Assembly (NCBI GenBank): GCA_015494645.1
Contig: WGAU01000056.1
Coordinates: 1-13,881 of the forward strand
Direction: 5' to 3'
Source of the DNA: Aquificota bacterium
Lineage (GTDB): Bacteria; Thermosulfidibacterota; Thermosulfidibacteria; Thermosulfidibacterales; Thermosulfidibacteraceae
DNA length: 13,881 nt
Each line of letters starts with the position of its first letter. The stretch's first letter is position 1. This document shows positions 6,993-13,488 of the stretch, piece after piece. Under the pieces are notes generated by a model. It was not told where the DNA came from. It did not search any database and saw only the letters and a list, made by a program, of their open reading frames with translations. The position numbers and the translations under genes were made by a program.

Positions 6993-7021
6993 CTTATATT
7001 AAATCAGTTATATCCTGTCAA
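6993..7021 (-). promoter_or_regulatory. Sigma-70-type promoter of the panB operon
   Basis: The -35 box is TTGACA (7021-7016, a perfect consensus), the spacer 17 nt, and the -10 box TATAAG (6998-6993, five of six). It overlaps the maeB stop codon (7020-7018) and would start transcription near 6986, about four bases before the pan-like hairpin. That position gives a leader of about 90 nt before panB and supports reading the following hairpins as regulatory RNA, not only as the end of maeB. Confidence 0.75.
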
Positions 7022-9330
7022 GGAACAGGAGTCTGTCCGTCTTTGTAAAGATCTCCCTGATCCTCAATGTACTGAGCCTCCACCACACCGATGGCTGCCA
7101 GATTGGCTATTTCAGTGGGCGTAGCACCTCTCTGCAGCACCTGAACCGACCTGCTCAATCCCTGAAGTATAGGACCAACTACCATGGCGCATCCTAACTT
7201 GTAGCATATCTTGTAGGCGATGTTTCCTGCATTCAGATCGGGGAAGATAAGCACGTTAGCAGGCTCCTTGAGGGAGGAGAAGGGATAAGTGGAAGAAAGA
7301 ATCTCCGCATCAAGGGCAGTATCTGCCTGCATCTCTCCGTCTATCTCTATGTCGGGCCTGCGCTCCCTGACTATCCTTACTGCCTCAGCAACTTTCCTGG
7401 CCTCTGGATGATTTACGCTACCGAAGTTGGAGAAGGAAAGCATCGCCACCCTCGGCTCAACACCAAAGCGCCTTGCTGTATCGGCAGTGGTAATAGCAAT
7501 TTCGGCAAGATCCTCGGCGGAAGGATTGATGTTCACAGTGGTGTCGGCAAAGAAGTACACCGTATCCCTTACTATAACCATGTACACACCGGAAACCACC
7601 CTTATGCCCTCAATGGGCTTAACTACCCTGAGGATAGGAGCCAATGCATCGGAATAATGTCTGTTCTGACCGGTGATAACCACATCAGCGTCTCCTTTGT
7701 AAACCATAAGGGCAGCCAGCGTCTCAGGATCGTGCTGCACAAGCCTGAGAGCCTCTTTATAGGTCACACCTTTCCTGTTCCTTAGCTCATACAGGAGCTG
7801 GGCATACTCTTCGGTCTTATCAAAGTTCAGAGGATCAAGGATCTCTATATCCTTAAGCTCAAGTCCAACCTCTTTCATAGTGCGCTTAACAGCCTCTGGG
7901 TTGCCAATAACGGTGATCTTGCCAAAGCCCTCATCCTTTATGATCTGGCAGGCTCTGATTACGTCCTTGTCATCTCCTTCGCAGAACACGATACGCTTGG
8001 GAGCCTTCTTGGCCTTGTTCATGATCCTTCTCATAACCTCGCCGGCCTTGCCCTTGAGGCGCTTCTCAAGCTGTATCTTGTACTCCTCAAAGTCCTCTAT
8101 GGGCTTTCTCGCAACTCCCGTTTCCATAGCAGCCTTAGCCACTGCAGGAGCCACCCAGAGGGGAACCCTTGGATCAACTGGCTTTGGAATGATATAGTCC
8201 CTTCCAAACTCCAAGTGATCTAAATCGTAAGCTCTAAGCACAGACTCCGGAACCTCCTCCTTGGCCAAAGCTGCAAGAGCCTTGGCAGCGGCAAGCTTCA
8301 TCTCCTCATTAATGGTGGTTGCCCTCACATCCAAGGCGCCCCTGAATATATGTGGGAAACCAAGCAGGTTGTTCACCTGATTAGGATAATCGGATCTTCC
8401 CGTGGCCATAATGGCGTCATCCCTTACCGCAAACACCTCCTCGGGGGTAATCTCCGGATCTGGGTTGGCACAGGCAAACACAATGGGATTCTTGGCCATC
8501 TTTTTTATCATCTCCTGAGTAAAGGCACCCTTCACCGACAGGCCCAGAAGAACATCAGTTCCCTCCACCGCTTCCTCAAGGGTCCTAACGGGTAGATCCG
8601 TAGCAAACTCCTCTTTGTATGGGTTCATACCCACCTGACGGCCCTTGTAGATAACTCCTTTGCTGTCGCACATGATGATGTTTTCCTTCTTCACACCCAC
8701 AAGCAGGAACATCTTGGCACAGGCTATACCTGAGGCGCCCGCGCCGTTTATAACTACCTTCACCTCATCGGCCTTCTTGCCCGCCAGTTCCAAAGCGTTT
8801 ATAAGAGCCGCAGCAGTTATGATGGCTGTTCCATGCTGATCGTCATGGAAAACGGGAATGTTCATAAGCTCTCTGAGCTTCTCCTCAATGTAGAAGCACT
8901 CAGGCGCCTTGATGTCCTCAAGATTTATCCCGCCAAAGGTAGGCTCAAGATTCTTCACCACGGTGATAAACTCGTCAGGATCCTGAGTTTCCACCTCAAT
9001 GTCTATGGCATCTATATCCGCAAACTTCTTAAAGAGAACACACTTACCCTCCATGACAGGCTTACCAGCCAGAGCGCCTATGTTCCCCAACCCCAGAACA
9101 GCCGTGCCGTTGGAAACTACAGCAACAAAGTTGCCTTTTATGGTATAGAGGTATGCCTTCTCAGGATCCTTATGGATCTCCTCACAGGGCCATGCCACAC
9201 CAGGGGTGTAAGCAATAGCCAGGTCCCTCTGGGTCACGCACGGTTTGCTGACCACAATCTCAAGCTTTCCCGGTCTTCCCGAGGCGTGATACTCAAAAAC
9301 CTCGTCCTTTCTAACGGTGACTTTGTGCAT
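7018..9330 (-). CDS. maeB: NAD(P)-dependent malic enzyme with C-terminal phosphotransacetylase-like domain (MaeB type)
   Basis: Oxidative decarboxylation of malate to pyruvate, or the reverse carboxylation in an autotroph. Residues 1-155 are the malic N-terminal domain: Y41 in YTPGV and K101/K102 in LFKKFADID are the expected catalytic Tyr/Lys region, with metal ligands around LEDI (137-140) and FHDDQHGT (161-167). The dinucleotide-binding domain has VVINGAGASGIA (192-203) and ATGRSDYPNQVNN. Residues about 430-770 resemble phosphate acetyltransferase (RIVFCEGDDKDVIRA, VITGQNRHYSDAL, VNINPSAEDLAEIA, NVLIFPDLNAGNIAYK, GPILQGL); in the known MaeB enzymes this domain is regulatory and senses acetyl-CoA rather than acting as Pta. 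The 770-residue length is typical. GGGGAGGG sits 7 nt before the ATG. It is monocistronic or reads into the panB leader, and is divergent from folC. Confidence 0.95.
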   Translation of the reverse strand: MHKVTVRKDEVFEYHASGRPGKLEIVVSKPCVTQRDLAIAYTPGVAWPCEEIHKDPEKAYLYTIKGNFVAVVSNGTAVLGLGNIGALAGKPVMEGKCVLFKKFADIDAIDIEVETQDPDEFITVVKNLEPTFGGINLEDIKAPECFYIEEKLRELMNIPVFHDDQHGTAIITAAALINALELAGKKADEVKVVINGAGASGIACAKMFLLVGVKKENIIMCDSKGVIYKGRQVGMNPYKEEFATDLPVRTLEEAVEGTDVLLGLSVKGAFTQEMIKKMAKNPIVFACANPDPEITPEEVFAVRDDAIMATGRSDYPNQVNNLLGFPHIFRGALDVRATTINEEMKLAAAKALAALAKEEVPESVLRAYDLDHLEFGRDYIIPKPVDPRVPLWVAPAVAKAAMETGVARKPIEDFEEYKIQLEKRLKGKAGEVMRRIMNKAKKAPKRIVFCEGDDKDVIRACQIIKDEGFGKITVIGNPEAVKRTMKEVGLELKDIEILDPLNFDKTEEYAQLLYELRNRKGVTYKEALRLVQHDPETLAALMVYKGDADVVITGQNRHYSDALAPILRVVKPIEGIRVVSGVYMVIVRDTVYFFADTTVNINPSAEDLAEIAITTADTARRFGVEPRVAMLSFSNFGSVNHPEARKVAEAVRIVRERRPDIEIDGEMQADTALDAEILSSTYPFSSLKEPANVLIFPDLNAGNIAYKICYKLGCAMVVGPILQGLSRSVQVLQRGATPTEIANLAAIGVVEAQYIEDQGDLYKDGQTPVP

Positions 9331-9362
9331 GGTGTGCCCTCCCCAATCAAAGGTTTTTTGCC

Positions 9363-9391
9363 TTTATATTCCAAAGAGGGGTCTTAGGCAA
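9363..9391 (-). promoter_or_regulatory. Possible maeB promoter in the maeB-folC divergent gap
   Basis: On the minus strand TTGCCT (9391-9386, four of six) and TATAAA (9368-9363, five of six) are 17 nt apart, giving a start near 9356 and a leader of about 25 nt that contains the maeB Shine-Dalgarno. I saw no comparably good plus-strand promoter for folC in the 60-bp gap; TATATT at 9365-9370 could be its -10, but lacks a -35 partner. Confidence 0.4.
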
Positions 9392-10578
9392 TGAAAGAAG
9401 AGATCAAGTTGGGACTGGATAGGATAGCAAGAGCCGTTAACATCTTGGGACTTGATCTAAGGTGTTCACCATCCGTTTTAGTGGCAGGGACAAACGGCAA
9501 GGGCACAACCTGTGTCTTTACAGCAAACATACTCAAAGCCCACGGAAAAAAGACTCTTCTCTACACTTCCCCGCACCTTAAGAATCCAGAAGAAAGAATC
9601 CAAATAAACGGCATGCCCATTGAAACAAGTGTCCTCAAAGAATGTTTAGAACACGCCGAGAGAACCAACATCAAATACAGACTGAACCTCACCCCATTTG
9701 AAAAATTCACTTTAGTTTTTTTAATGATTCTGCACGATACCAAACCAGATTTCACCGTTTGTGAAGTGGGCCTTGGAGGCAGACTTGATGCAACTAACAT
9801 TCTCCCCAACGAGATCTCCGTCATCGCCTCTGTGGGATACGATCACATGGAGTTTTTAGGCACTACACTTAAAGACATAGCCTACGAAAAGGCAGGAATA
9901 ATCAAAGAAAAGAACCTCGTCATTTTAGGAAGAATGCCCGAAAGCACAAAACGGGTTATTGAAAATGTAGCTTCGGAAAGGAAAGCAAGGCCTGTCCTGC
10001 TGTCAAAAGATATAAACATCAAGATCAAACGTACCTCCAATGGCTTGATCCTAAACTACACCTACAACGGCTTAAAAGTAGAAGGCTTAAAAATGAACAC
10101 CATCTTCTCCCACTTCTGCGAAAACGCATCCCTTGCGATAACGGCATGTAGCCACTGGATCAGCATTGACAAAAGCACACTAAAAATAGCGCTCCAGAGG
10201 ATGCCCTTTGATGCAAGAGGAGAAATACTACAAATAAGAGAATCCATAGTTGTAATTGATACGGCCCACAATAGCTTGGCACTGGCAAGAGTGCTCAAAG
10301 ACGTAAAAAGTCACTTCCGGTCAAACCCCACCATCTTCCTTTCTCCTCTGAAGGACAAGGATTGGGAAAGGATGCTGAGGTGTGCCAACTCCTTAGCAAA
10401 AGAGGTTTTCCTTATTGAACAGGATACAGATAGGGGATTGAAAGAAAAGGACTACCCACACGGAAAGTGGGTTGATATTGGAAGGATGAGGGATATTATA
10501 GAGCAGCAAAACGGAATCTTTGTAATTGCAGGCTCCTTCTGGATAGCCAAACAGGCAAAGGACATTTTAACGCAATGA
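9391..10578 (+). CDS. folC: Bifunctional dihydrofolate synthase / folylpolyglutamate synthase
   Basis: Mur-ligase-family enzyme that adds glutamate to dihydropteroate and then to tetrahydrofolate. Visible motifs are the P-loop AGTNGKGTT (residues 32-40), YTSPHLKNPEERIQING (the family's SPHL...ER...I.G), FEKFTLVFL, CEVGLGGRLDATN, DHMEFLGTTLKDIAYEKAGIIK (metal-binding His and carbamylated-Lys region), and DTAHN at the start of the C-terminal domain (DGAHN in most relatives). 395 residues is slightly short for FolC but complete. AGG lies 6 nt and GAGGGG about 10 nt before the ATG. Its stop overlaps the trmH start (ATGA). It may serve the same one-carbon pool that PanB uses, since panB is on the other side of maeB; that link is only suggestive. 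Confidence 0.94.
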   Translation: MKEEIKLGLDRIARAVNILGLDLRCSPSVLVAGTNGKGTTCVFTANILKAHGKKTLLYTSPHLKNPEERIQINGMPIETSVLKECLEHAERTNIKYRLNLTPFEKFTLVFLMILHDTKPDFTVCEVGLGGRLDATNILPNEISVIASVGYDHMEFLGTTLKDIAYEKAGIIKEKNLVILGRMPESTKRVIENVASERKARPVLLSKDINIKIKRTSNGLILNYTYNGLKVEGLKMNTIFSHFCENASLAITACSHWISIDKSTLKIALQRMPFDARGEILQIRESIVVIDTAHNSLALARVLKDVKSHFRSNPTIFLSPLKDKDWERMLRCANSLAKEVFLIEQDTDRGLKEKDYPHGKWVDIGRMRDIIEQQNGIFVIAGSFWIAKQAKDILTQ

Positions 10579-11156
10579 CCTTTTCAAGGCTCAAAAGATT
10601 CGCAAGGGTATTGGCTAAAAGGCAACCTGACCTGGTGGTGGTTATGGAAAACATAAAAAATCCCCACAACGCAAGCGCCATACTGAGAAGCTGCGACGCT
10701 TTTGGCGTTCAGGATGTTTACATAATAAAAGAAGGAAAAAGCATAGGCGTCTCCAAAACCGTCAGTAGCGGAAGCTACAAGTGGCTCACCCTACACTTCT
10801 TTGAGAACACTACTGAATGCCTGCTACACTTGAAAGACCGTGGCTTCAAAATACTAACAACCCACCTTTCTTCTCAAGCGGTGGACATAAGAAGGACCGA
10901 TCTCACCCAGAAAGTTGCCATAGTGATAGGATCGGAACTTGAGGGAGTAAGCGAAGAGGCACTGAAACTGTCAGACAAAAATATCGTTGTACCAATGGTA
11001 GGATTTGTCCAAAGCTTCAACGTATCAGTAGCCACAGCTCTGATACTGTACGAAGCCTTCAGACAGAGAGATGAAGCGGGATTCCTCAAAAGGCCAAGAA
11101 TGCCAAAGGAACGAAGGAGGGCGATATTCAAGCTATGGGTGGAAAGGGAGAAATAA
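10575..11156 (+). CDS. trmH: SPOUT-class tRNA (Gm18) 2'-O-methyltransferase, TrmH type
   Basis: SAM-dependent ribose methyltransferase with a trefoil-knot fold, expected to methylate G18 in the tRNA D-loop. SpoU motif 1 is NIKNPHNASAILRSC (N32 and catalytic R38), motif 2 is VIGSELEGVS (117-126), and motif 3 is VVPMVGFVQSFNVSVATALILYE (138-160, N149). GFVQSFNVSVA, with Gln rather than Ile/Val-Glu-Ser, and the 193-residue length are as in TrmH rather than RlmB, which has an extra N-terminal domain. The basic C-terminal tail (RPRMPKERRRAIFKLW) is a TrmH feature. It is coupled to folC by a 4-bp overlap and overlaps the next gene by 22 bp. Confidence 0.88.
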   Translation: MTFSRLKRFARVLAKRQPDLVVVMENIKNPHNASAILRSCDAFGVQDVYIIKEGKSIGVSKTVSSGSYKWLTLHFFENTTECLLHLKDRGFKILTTHLSSQAVDIRRTDLTQKVAIVIGSELEGVSEEALKLSDKNIVVPMVGFVQSFNVSVATALILYEAFRQRDEAGFLKRPRMPKERRRAIFKLWVEREK

Positions 11157-11404
11157 CCGAAGTTGTGATAAAGGCAAAGGTAGACAGAAGCAACATAGGC
11201 CTAATAAACGCCATCCTTGAAGGCTACGAACACGTAGCCATAATGAGGGTAGTGGACAAACCCAACAGCATCATAGAAATATACACTTCAAGCCACTTTG
11301 AAGACACGGCCTTCCAAATCCTCAATGCCTTACAAGAAGAATACGGGGTGATGATAAAAATCTTGGGTGTGGAAAGGGTGGGCTGCAAAAGCCCACCCCG
11401 CTGA
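11135..11404 (+). CDS. Small DUF4911-like protein
   Basis: 89 residues with no predicted membrane segment or signal. The order is beta (TEVVIKAKVDRSNIGLI), helix (NAILEGYEHVAIM), beta (RVVDKPNSIIEIYTSSHFEDTA), helix (FQILNALQEEYGVMI). The motif 'ILEGYEHVAIMRVVD' resembles the core 'fiLEGYeGla.v.t.D' of the DUF4911 family, found in thermophiles and deltaproteobacteria; its function is not established. It overlaps trmH by 22 bp, and GGAGGG lies about 14 nt before the ATG. It is the last gene of the folC-trmH unit. Its final codons (VGCKSPP) are encoded by the arms of a perfect hairpin. The family call is from recalled pattern only. Confidence 0.7.
   Translation: MGGKGEITEVVIKAKVDRSNIGLINAILEGYEHVAIMRVVDKPNSIIEIYTSSHFEDTAFQILNALQEEYGVMIKILGVERVGCKSPPR
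11376..11398. terminator. Perfect 9-bp hairpin between convergent folC unit and degP
   Basis: GGGTGGGCT (11376-11384) and AGCCCACCC (11390-11398) pair around GCAAA. It lies in the last codons of the DUF4911-like gene and 9 bp before the end of the convergent protease gene, the right place for a shared terminator. The U-tract is weak on both strands: none clear on plus, UUU on minus. Termination strength is therefore uncertain. Confidence 0.55.
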
Positions 11405-11406
11405 GC

Positions 11407-12774
11407 TTACCAGCTAACGTAAACGGTTATGTAAAGGGCTCCTTCGCCTCTATAGACAAGGAAGGTCAAATACTGGCCTTTTCTGGCTTCCGATATGAAC
11501 TTAATAGCATCATCAGCGCTTCTTATAGGATGCCTGTTAATGCTGACTATAACGTCACCCTTCCTGAATCCAGCCTCCATAGCTATGCTTCCCCTTCTCA
11601 CACTTACAACATAGGCTCCACCCTCAATGCCCAACTGCCTTGCCACCTCAGGAGGCACATCCTTAAGCTCCAAACCGAACTTCTCAAGCATACCGGTTAC
11701 CACACCACCGTGTTTGCCTCTTTCCTTGAGCTCCCCTATCCTAACCTTAAGCGTCTTTTCCTTTCCGTCTCTTATAACAACAAGTTTAACCTTGGTTCCC
11801 GGTTTTGTGTTGGACACCAATATAGAAAGCTGATGGGAATTCTTAACCTCTTTGCCGTCGTAACTGACGATAACATCGTTAGGTTTCAAACCAGCTCTCT
11901 CAGCAGGGCTTTTGGGTATTACCTTGGTAACAATGGCTCCTCTGTTAACAGGAAGCTTCAGAGCCTTAGCCAAGCTGGGGGTTACATCCTGAATATAGAC
12001 TCCAAGCCATCCTCTGATAACCCTTCTGTGCTCTTTAAGCTGCTCAATAACATGTTTGGCAAGATTTATGGGTATGGCAAAACCTATTCCCTGAGCATTC
12101 TTTATAATGGCGGTATTTATACCCACCACCTCTCCTTTCATATTTACCAATGGACCACCACTGTTTCCCGGATTAATGGACGCATCCGTCTGTATAAAAT
12201 CATCGTAAGGACCTTCCCCGATAACCCTTCCCTTTGCAGAAACAATTCCAGCAGTAACTGTGTAGCTTAGACCAAAGGGATTACCTATGGCCAAAACCCA
12301 CTCTCCCACCTTTAGAGCATCAGAATCGCCGAACTTCACCACAGGAAGGTCTTTACCCTTGGGATCTATCTTCAAGAGAGCTATATCGGTCTTAGGATCT
12401 GTCCCGTAGATCTTTGCCTTGTACTCACTGCCATCTTTAAGAACCACTTTTACCTCTGTGGCCCCCTCCACAACATGGTTGTTGGTCACTATGAACCCAT
12501 CCTTACTGATAATGAAACCTGAACCCAAACTCCTTCTCTTATACTTTCTCCACGGGATGTCCCCGAAGAAGAACTTGAAAAAGTCATCACCGAAAAAGTC
12601 TGGTGGCATAAAGGCGTGAGGAGCCCTTACCACCTGAGTGGTAAATACATTTACCACTGCAGGGCTAACTTCCTCAGCTATCTTGGTAAAATCCGGACAG
12701 GTACACTTAGCCCAAGAAACCGCACTTAGAGATACCAGCACCAAAGCCACAACAAACGACTTAACCCCTCTCAA
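11407..12774 (-). CDS. degP: Periplasmic serine endoprotease, Do/DegP/HtrA family
   Basis: Trypsin-like protease/chaperone for misfolded envelope proteins. With TTG at 12774 as start (455 residues) it opens with a clean Sec signal peptide (residues 1-22, cleavage after SAVSWA), followed by KCTC. The catalytic triad is H100 (TNNHVVEG), D130 (TDIALLKI) and S205 (INPGNSGGPLVN). A flexible LA-like loop rich in Phe/Asp (PPDFFGDDFFKFFFGDIPW) precedes the core. PDZ1 covers about 250-345 (RGWLGVYIQDV, GAIVTKVIPKSPAERAGL) and PDZ2 about 360-455 (GAYVVSVRRGSIAMEAGF). GGAGG lies 7 nt before TTG. An in-frame extension to 12912 exists, but it would bury the signal peptide behind 46 polar residues and cover the promoter. 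Divergent from the XRE gene. Confidence 0.94.
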   Translation of the reverse strand: MRGVKSFVVALVLVSLSAVSWAKCTCPDFTKIAEEVSPAVVNVFTTQVVRAPHAFMPPDFFGDDFFKFFFGDIPWRKYKRRSLGSGFIISKDGFIVTNNHVVEGATEVKVVLKDGSEYKAKIYGTDPKTDIALLKIDPKGKDLPVVKFGDSDALKVGEWVLAIGNPFGLSYTVTAGIVSAKGRVIGEGPYDDFIQTDASINPGNSGGPLVNMKGEVVGINTAIIKNAQGIGFAIPINLAKHVIEQLKEHRRVIRGWLGVYIQDVTPSLAKALKLPVNRGAIVTKVIPKSPAERAGLKPNDVIVSYDGKEVKNSHQLSILVSNTKPGTKVKLVVIRDGKEKTLKVRIGELKERGKHGGVVTGMLEKFGLELKDVPPEVARQLGIEGGAYVVSVRRGSIAMEAGFRKGDVIVSINRHPIRSADDAIKFISEARKGQYLTFLVYRGEGALYITVYVSW

Positions 12775-12799
12775 CTCCACACCTCCGCAAGTTCTATAT

Positions 12800-12808
12800 T
12801 TTATACCA
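12800..12808 (-). promoter_or_regulatory. Extended -10 promoter of degP
   Basis: TGGTATAAA (12808-12800) fits the extended -10 consensus TGnTATAAT with one mismatch; no good -35 is visible 17 nt upstream. Transcription would begin near 12793, giving a leader of about 19 nt with the GGAGGT ribosome site. This supports the TTG start at 12774 over the longer reading frame. Confidence 0.45.
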
Positions 12809-12874
12809 ACAGAGGAATAGTTACTCTCTAACCTCAGCTTATTCAACCCCAAAGAAGTCCAACGAAGATAGGTC

Positions 12875-12903
12875 TGGACAATTTCATCAGAAAGTTTTAA
12901 TTT
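12875..12903 (+). promoter_or_regulatory. Possible promoter of the XRE regulator
   Basis: TGGACA (12875-12880, five of six for -35) and TAATTT (12898-12903, three of six for -10) are separated by 17 nt in the AT-rich divergent gap, with a start near 12910 and a leader of about 25 nt. Weak -10, so tentative. Confidence 0.3.
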
Positions 12904-12934
12904 ATCCTCCAAATTCTAAAACACGAGGTGAAGG

Positions 12935-13174
12935 ATGATCAGAAGCTTCGGAGAACTCGTGAGGCTCAGAAGAGAAGATCTTGGGCTCACCACAGAAGAG
13001 CTTGCCCAAAGGGCAGGAGTACCTGAAAACATTATAATTGCCATTGAAAGTGGCAGGTTCTTACCTCCTTCCTTTTTCCTACCTGTGCTTATCAGAGCAC
13101 TGGGAGGAGATGAAACAGGGGAACTTAGAAGCGCTTATCAATCTGAAGCTATGCGTTGCTTTAGCTTCGGCTGA
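12935..13174 (+). CDS. Small XRE-family helix-turn-helix DNA-binding protein
   Basis: 79 residues, nearly all of it one Cro/C1-type HTH domain: FGELVRLRREDLGLTTEELAQRAGVPENIIIAIESG (residues 5-40), with the recognition helix around VPENIIIAIE, then SFFLPVLIRALGG closing the five-helix fold. There is no effector-binding or enzymatic domain, so it is likely a simple dimeric repressor or a local partner. GAGGTGAAGG precedes the ATG. It is divergent from degP across 160 bp and lies 59 bp before a small unknown gene on the same strand, so either could be its target. The stop codon sits in the loop of a hairpin. The regulatory target is not visible from the sequence. Confidence 0.85.
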   Translation: MIRSFGELVRLRREDLGLTTEELAQRAGVPENIIIAIESGRFLPPSFFLPVLIRALGGDETGELRSAYQSEAMRCFSFG

Positions 13175-13183
13175 GGCTAAAGC
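13158..13183 (+). other. Hairpin over the XRE stop codon
   Basis: GCTTTAGC (13158-13165) is perfectly repeated in inverse at 13176-13183; two more inner pairs (a U-G and a U-A) leave the loop CGGCTG. The XRE stop TGA (13172-13174) straddles the end of the loop and the start of the 3' arm. The 3' arm also belongs to a 12-bp palindrome, CTAAAGCTTTAG (13177-13188). Only three U residues follow, so it is a poor intrinsic terminator. Confidence 0.55.
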
Positions 13184-13187
13184 TTTA

Positions 13188-13206
13188 GGAGCGGCGGCGC
13201 CGCTCC
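13188..13206 (+). other. GC-rich hairpin in the leader of the 81-residue gene
   Basis: GGAGCGGC (13188-13195) pairs fully with GCCGCTCC (13199-13206) around a three-base loop GGC. It is immediately downstream of the previous hairpin and 12 nt before the AGGAGG of the next gene. No U-tract follows, so it is more likely an mRNA processing, stabilising or start-region structure than a terminator. Confidence 0.55.
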
Positions 13207-13233
13207 CAACAACTTAACAGGAGGAAAAAAGGC

Positions 13234-13479
13234 ATGTGGTCCAAAAACCCCTTTGGCAAGGGCGGTTGGTGGGGAAAAGATGGCAACTGGTATGTTTCGG
13301 GGTACTGTAATTACACTTTTTGGGTTACGGAAAAGGGTAAGGAAGCCCATAGAAACATAAACTTCGTGCATTCATTCGTCCAGAACGCACATATCAACCA
13401 ATTTGCCCAACTTGGGATGTTTCACGGAGCATTGCCCAACCCGGGTTTTCCCCCGCTAAGTTTCTACCCACAAAGCTGA
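13234..13479 (+). CDS. Small Trp/Gly/Phe-rich protein of unknown function
   Basis: 81 residues, not recognised. The N-terminal third is rich in Trp, Gly and Lys (WSKNPFGKGGWWGKDGNWYV; five Trp in the first 30 or so residues). The middle is polar with His/Asn/Gln (HRNINFVHSFVQNAHINQF), and the C-terminus is Pro/Phe-rich (GALPNPGFPPLSFYPQS). There is no signal peptide, no membrane helix and a single Cys. A perfect AGGAGG (13219-13224) lies 9 nt before the ATG, the best ribosome site in this part of the window, and codon use looks like that of its neighbours, so I regard it as a real gene. It follows the XRE gene in the same direction and ends 9 bp before the convergent nrdG-like gene. Function cannot be assigned. 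Confidence 0.65.
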   Translation: MWSKNPFGKGGWWGKDGNWYVSGYCNYTFWVTEKGKEAHRNINFVHSFVQNAHINQFAQLGMFHGALPNPGFPPLSFYPQS

Positions 13480-13488
13480 TTTTACCAA

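Noticed and set aside
6651..7124. 157-codon plus-strand frame across the panB-maeB gap
   Set aside because: Covers the promoter and leader on the other strand and antisense parts of two certain genes; the translation has no recognisable fold.
7018..8040. PTA-like half of the malic enzyme as an active phosphate acetyltransferase
   Set aside because: In known MaeB-type fusions this domain is regulatory; nothing visible here argues for separate catalytic activity.
9349..9365. Short inverted repeat AAAGG...CCTTT in the maeB-folC gap as an operator or terminator
   Set aside because: Only five pairs with an A/T-rich loop, easily by chance, and overlapping a possible promoter; no second copy found.
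8833..9387. 184-codon plus-strand open frame ending just before folC
   Set aside because: Antisense to the highly conserved malic-enzyme catalytic region; no homology seen and no good ribosome site.
11530..12270. 246-codon plus-strand open frame
   Set aside because: Exactly antisense to the protease and PDZ domains of DegP; composition (many Asn, Ser, Tyr, Leu) is that of a mirrored frame and no domain is recognisable.
12775..12912. 46-residue N-terminal extension of the DegP frame
   Set aside because: It would bury the signal peptide and overlap the extended -10; TTG 12774 has the correct Shine-Dalgarno spacing.
13071..13080. Pyrimidine tract CCTTTTTCCT in the XRE gene as an anti-Shine-Dalgarno for the small gene
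   Set aside because: It can pair with the AGGAGGAAAAAAGG segment, but the tract is explained by Pro/Phe/Leu codons and the pairing is A-U rich and distant; no independent support.
13188..13206. GC-rich hairpin as the XRE gene's intrinsic terminator
   Set aside because: No run of U follows the stem on the plus strand, and the next gene's ribosome site is only 12 nt away.
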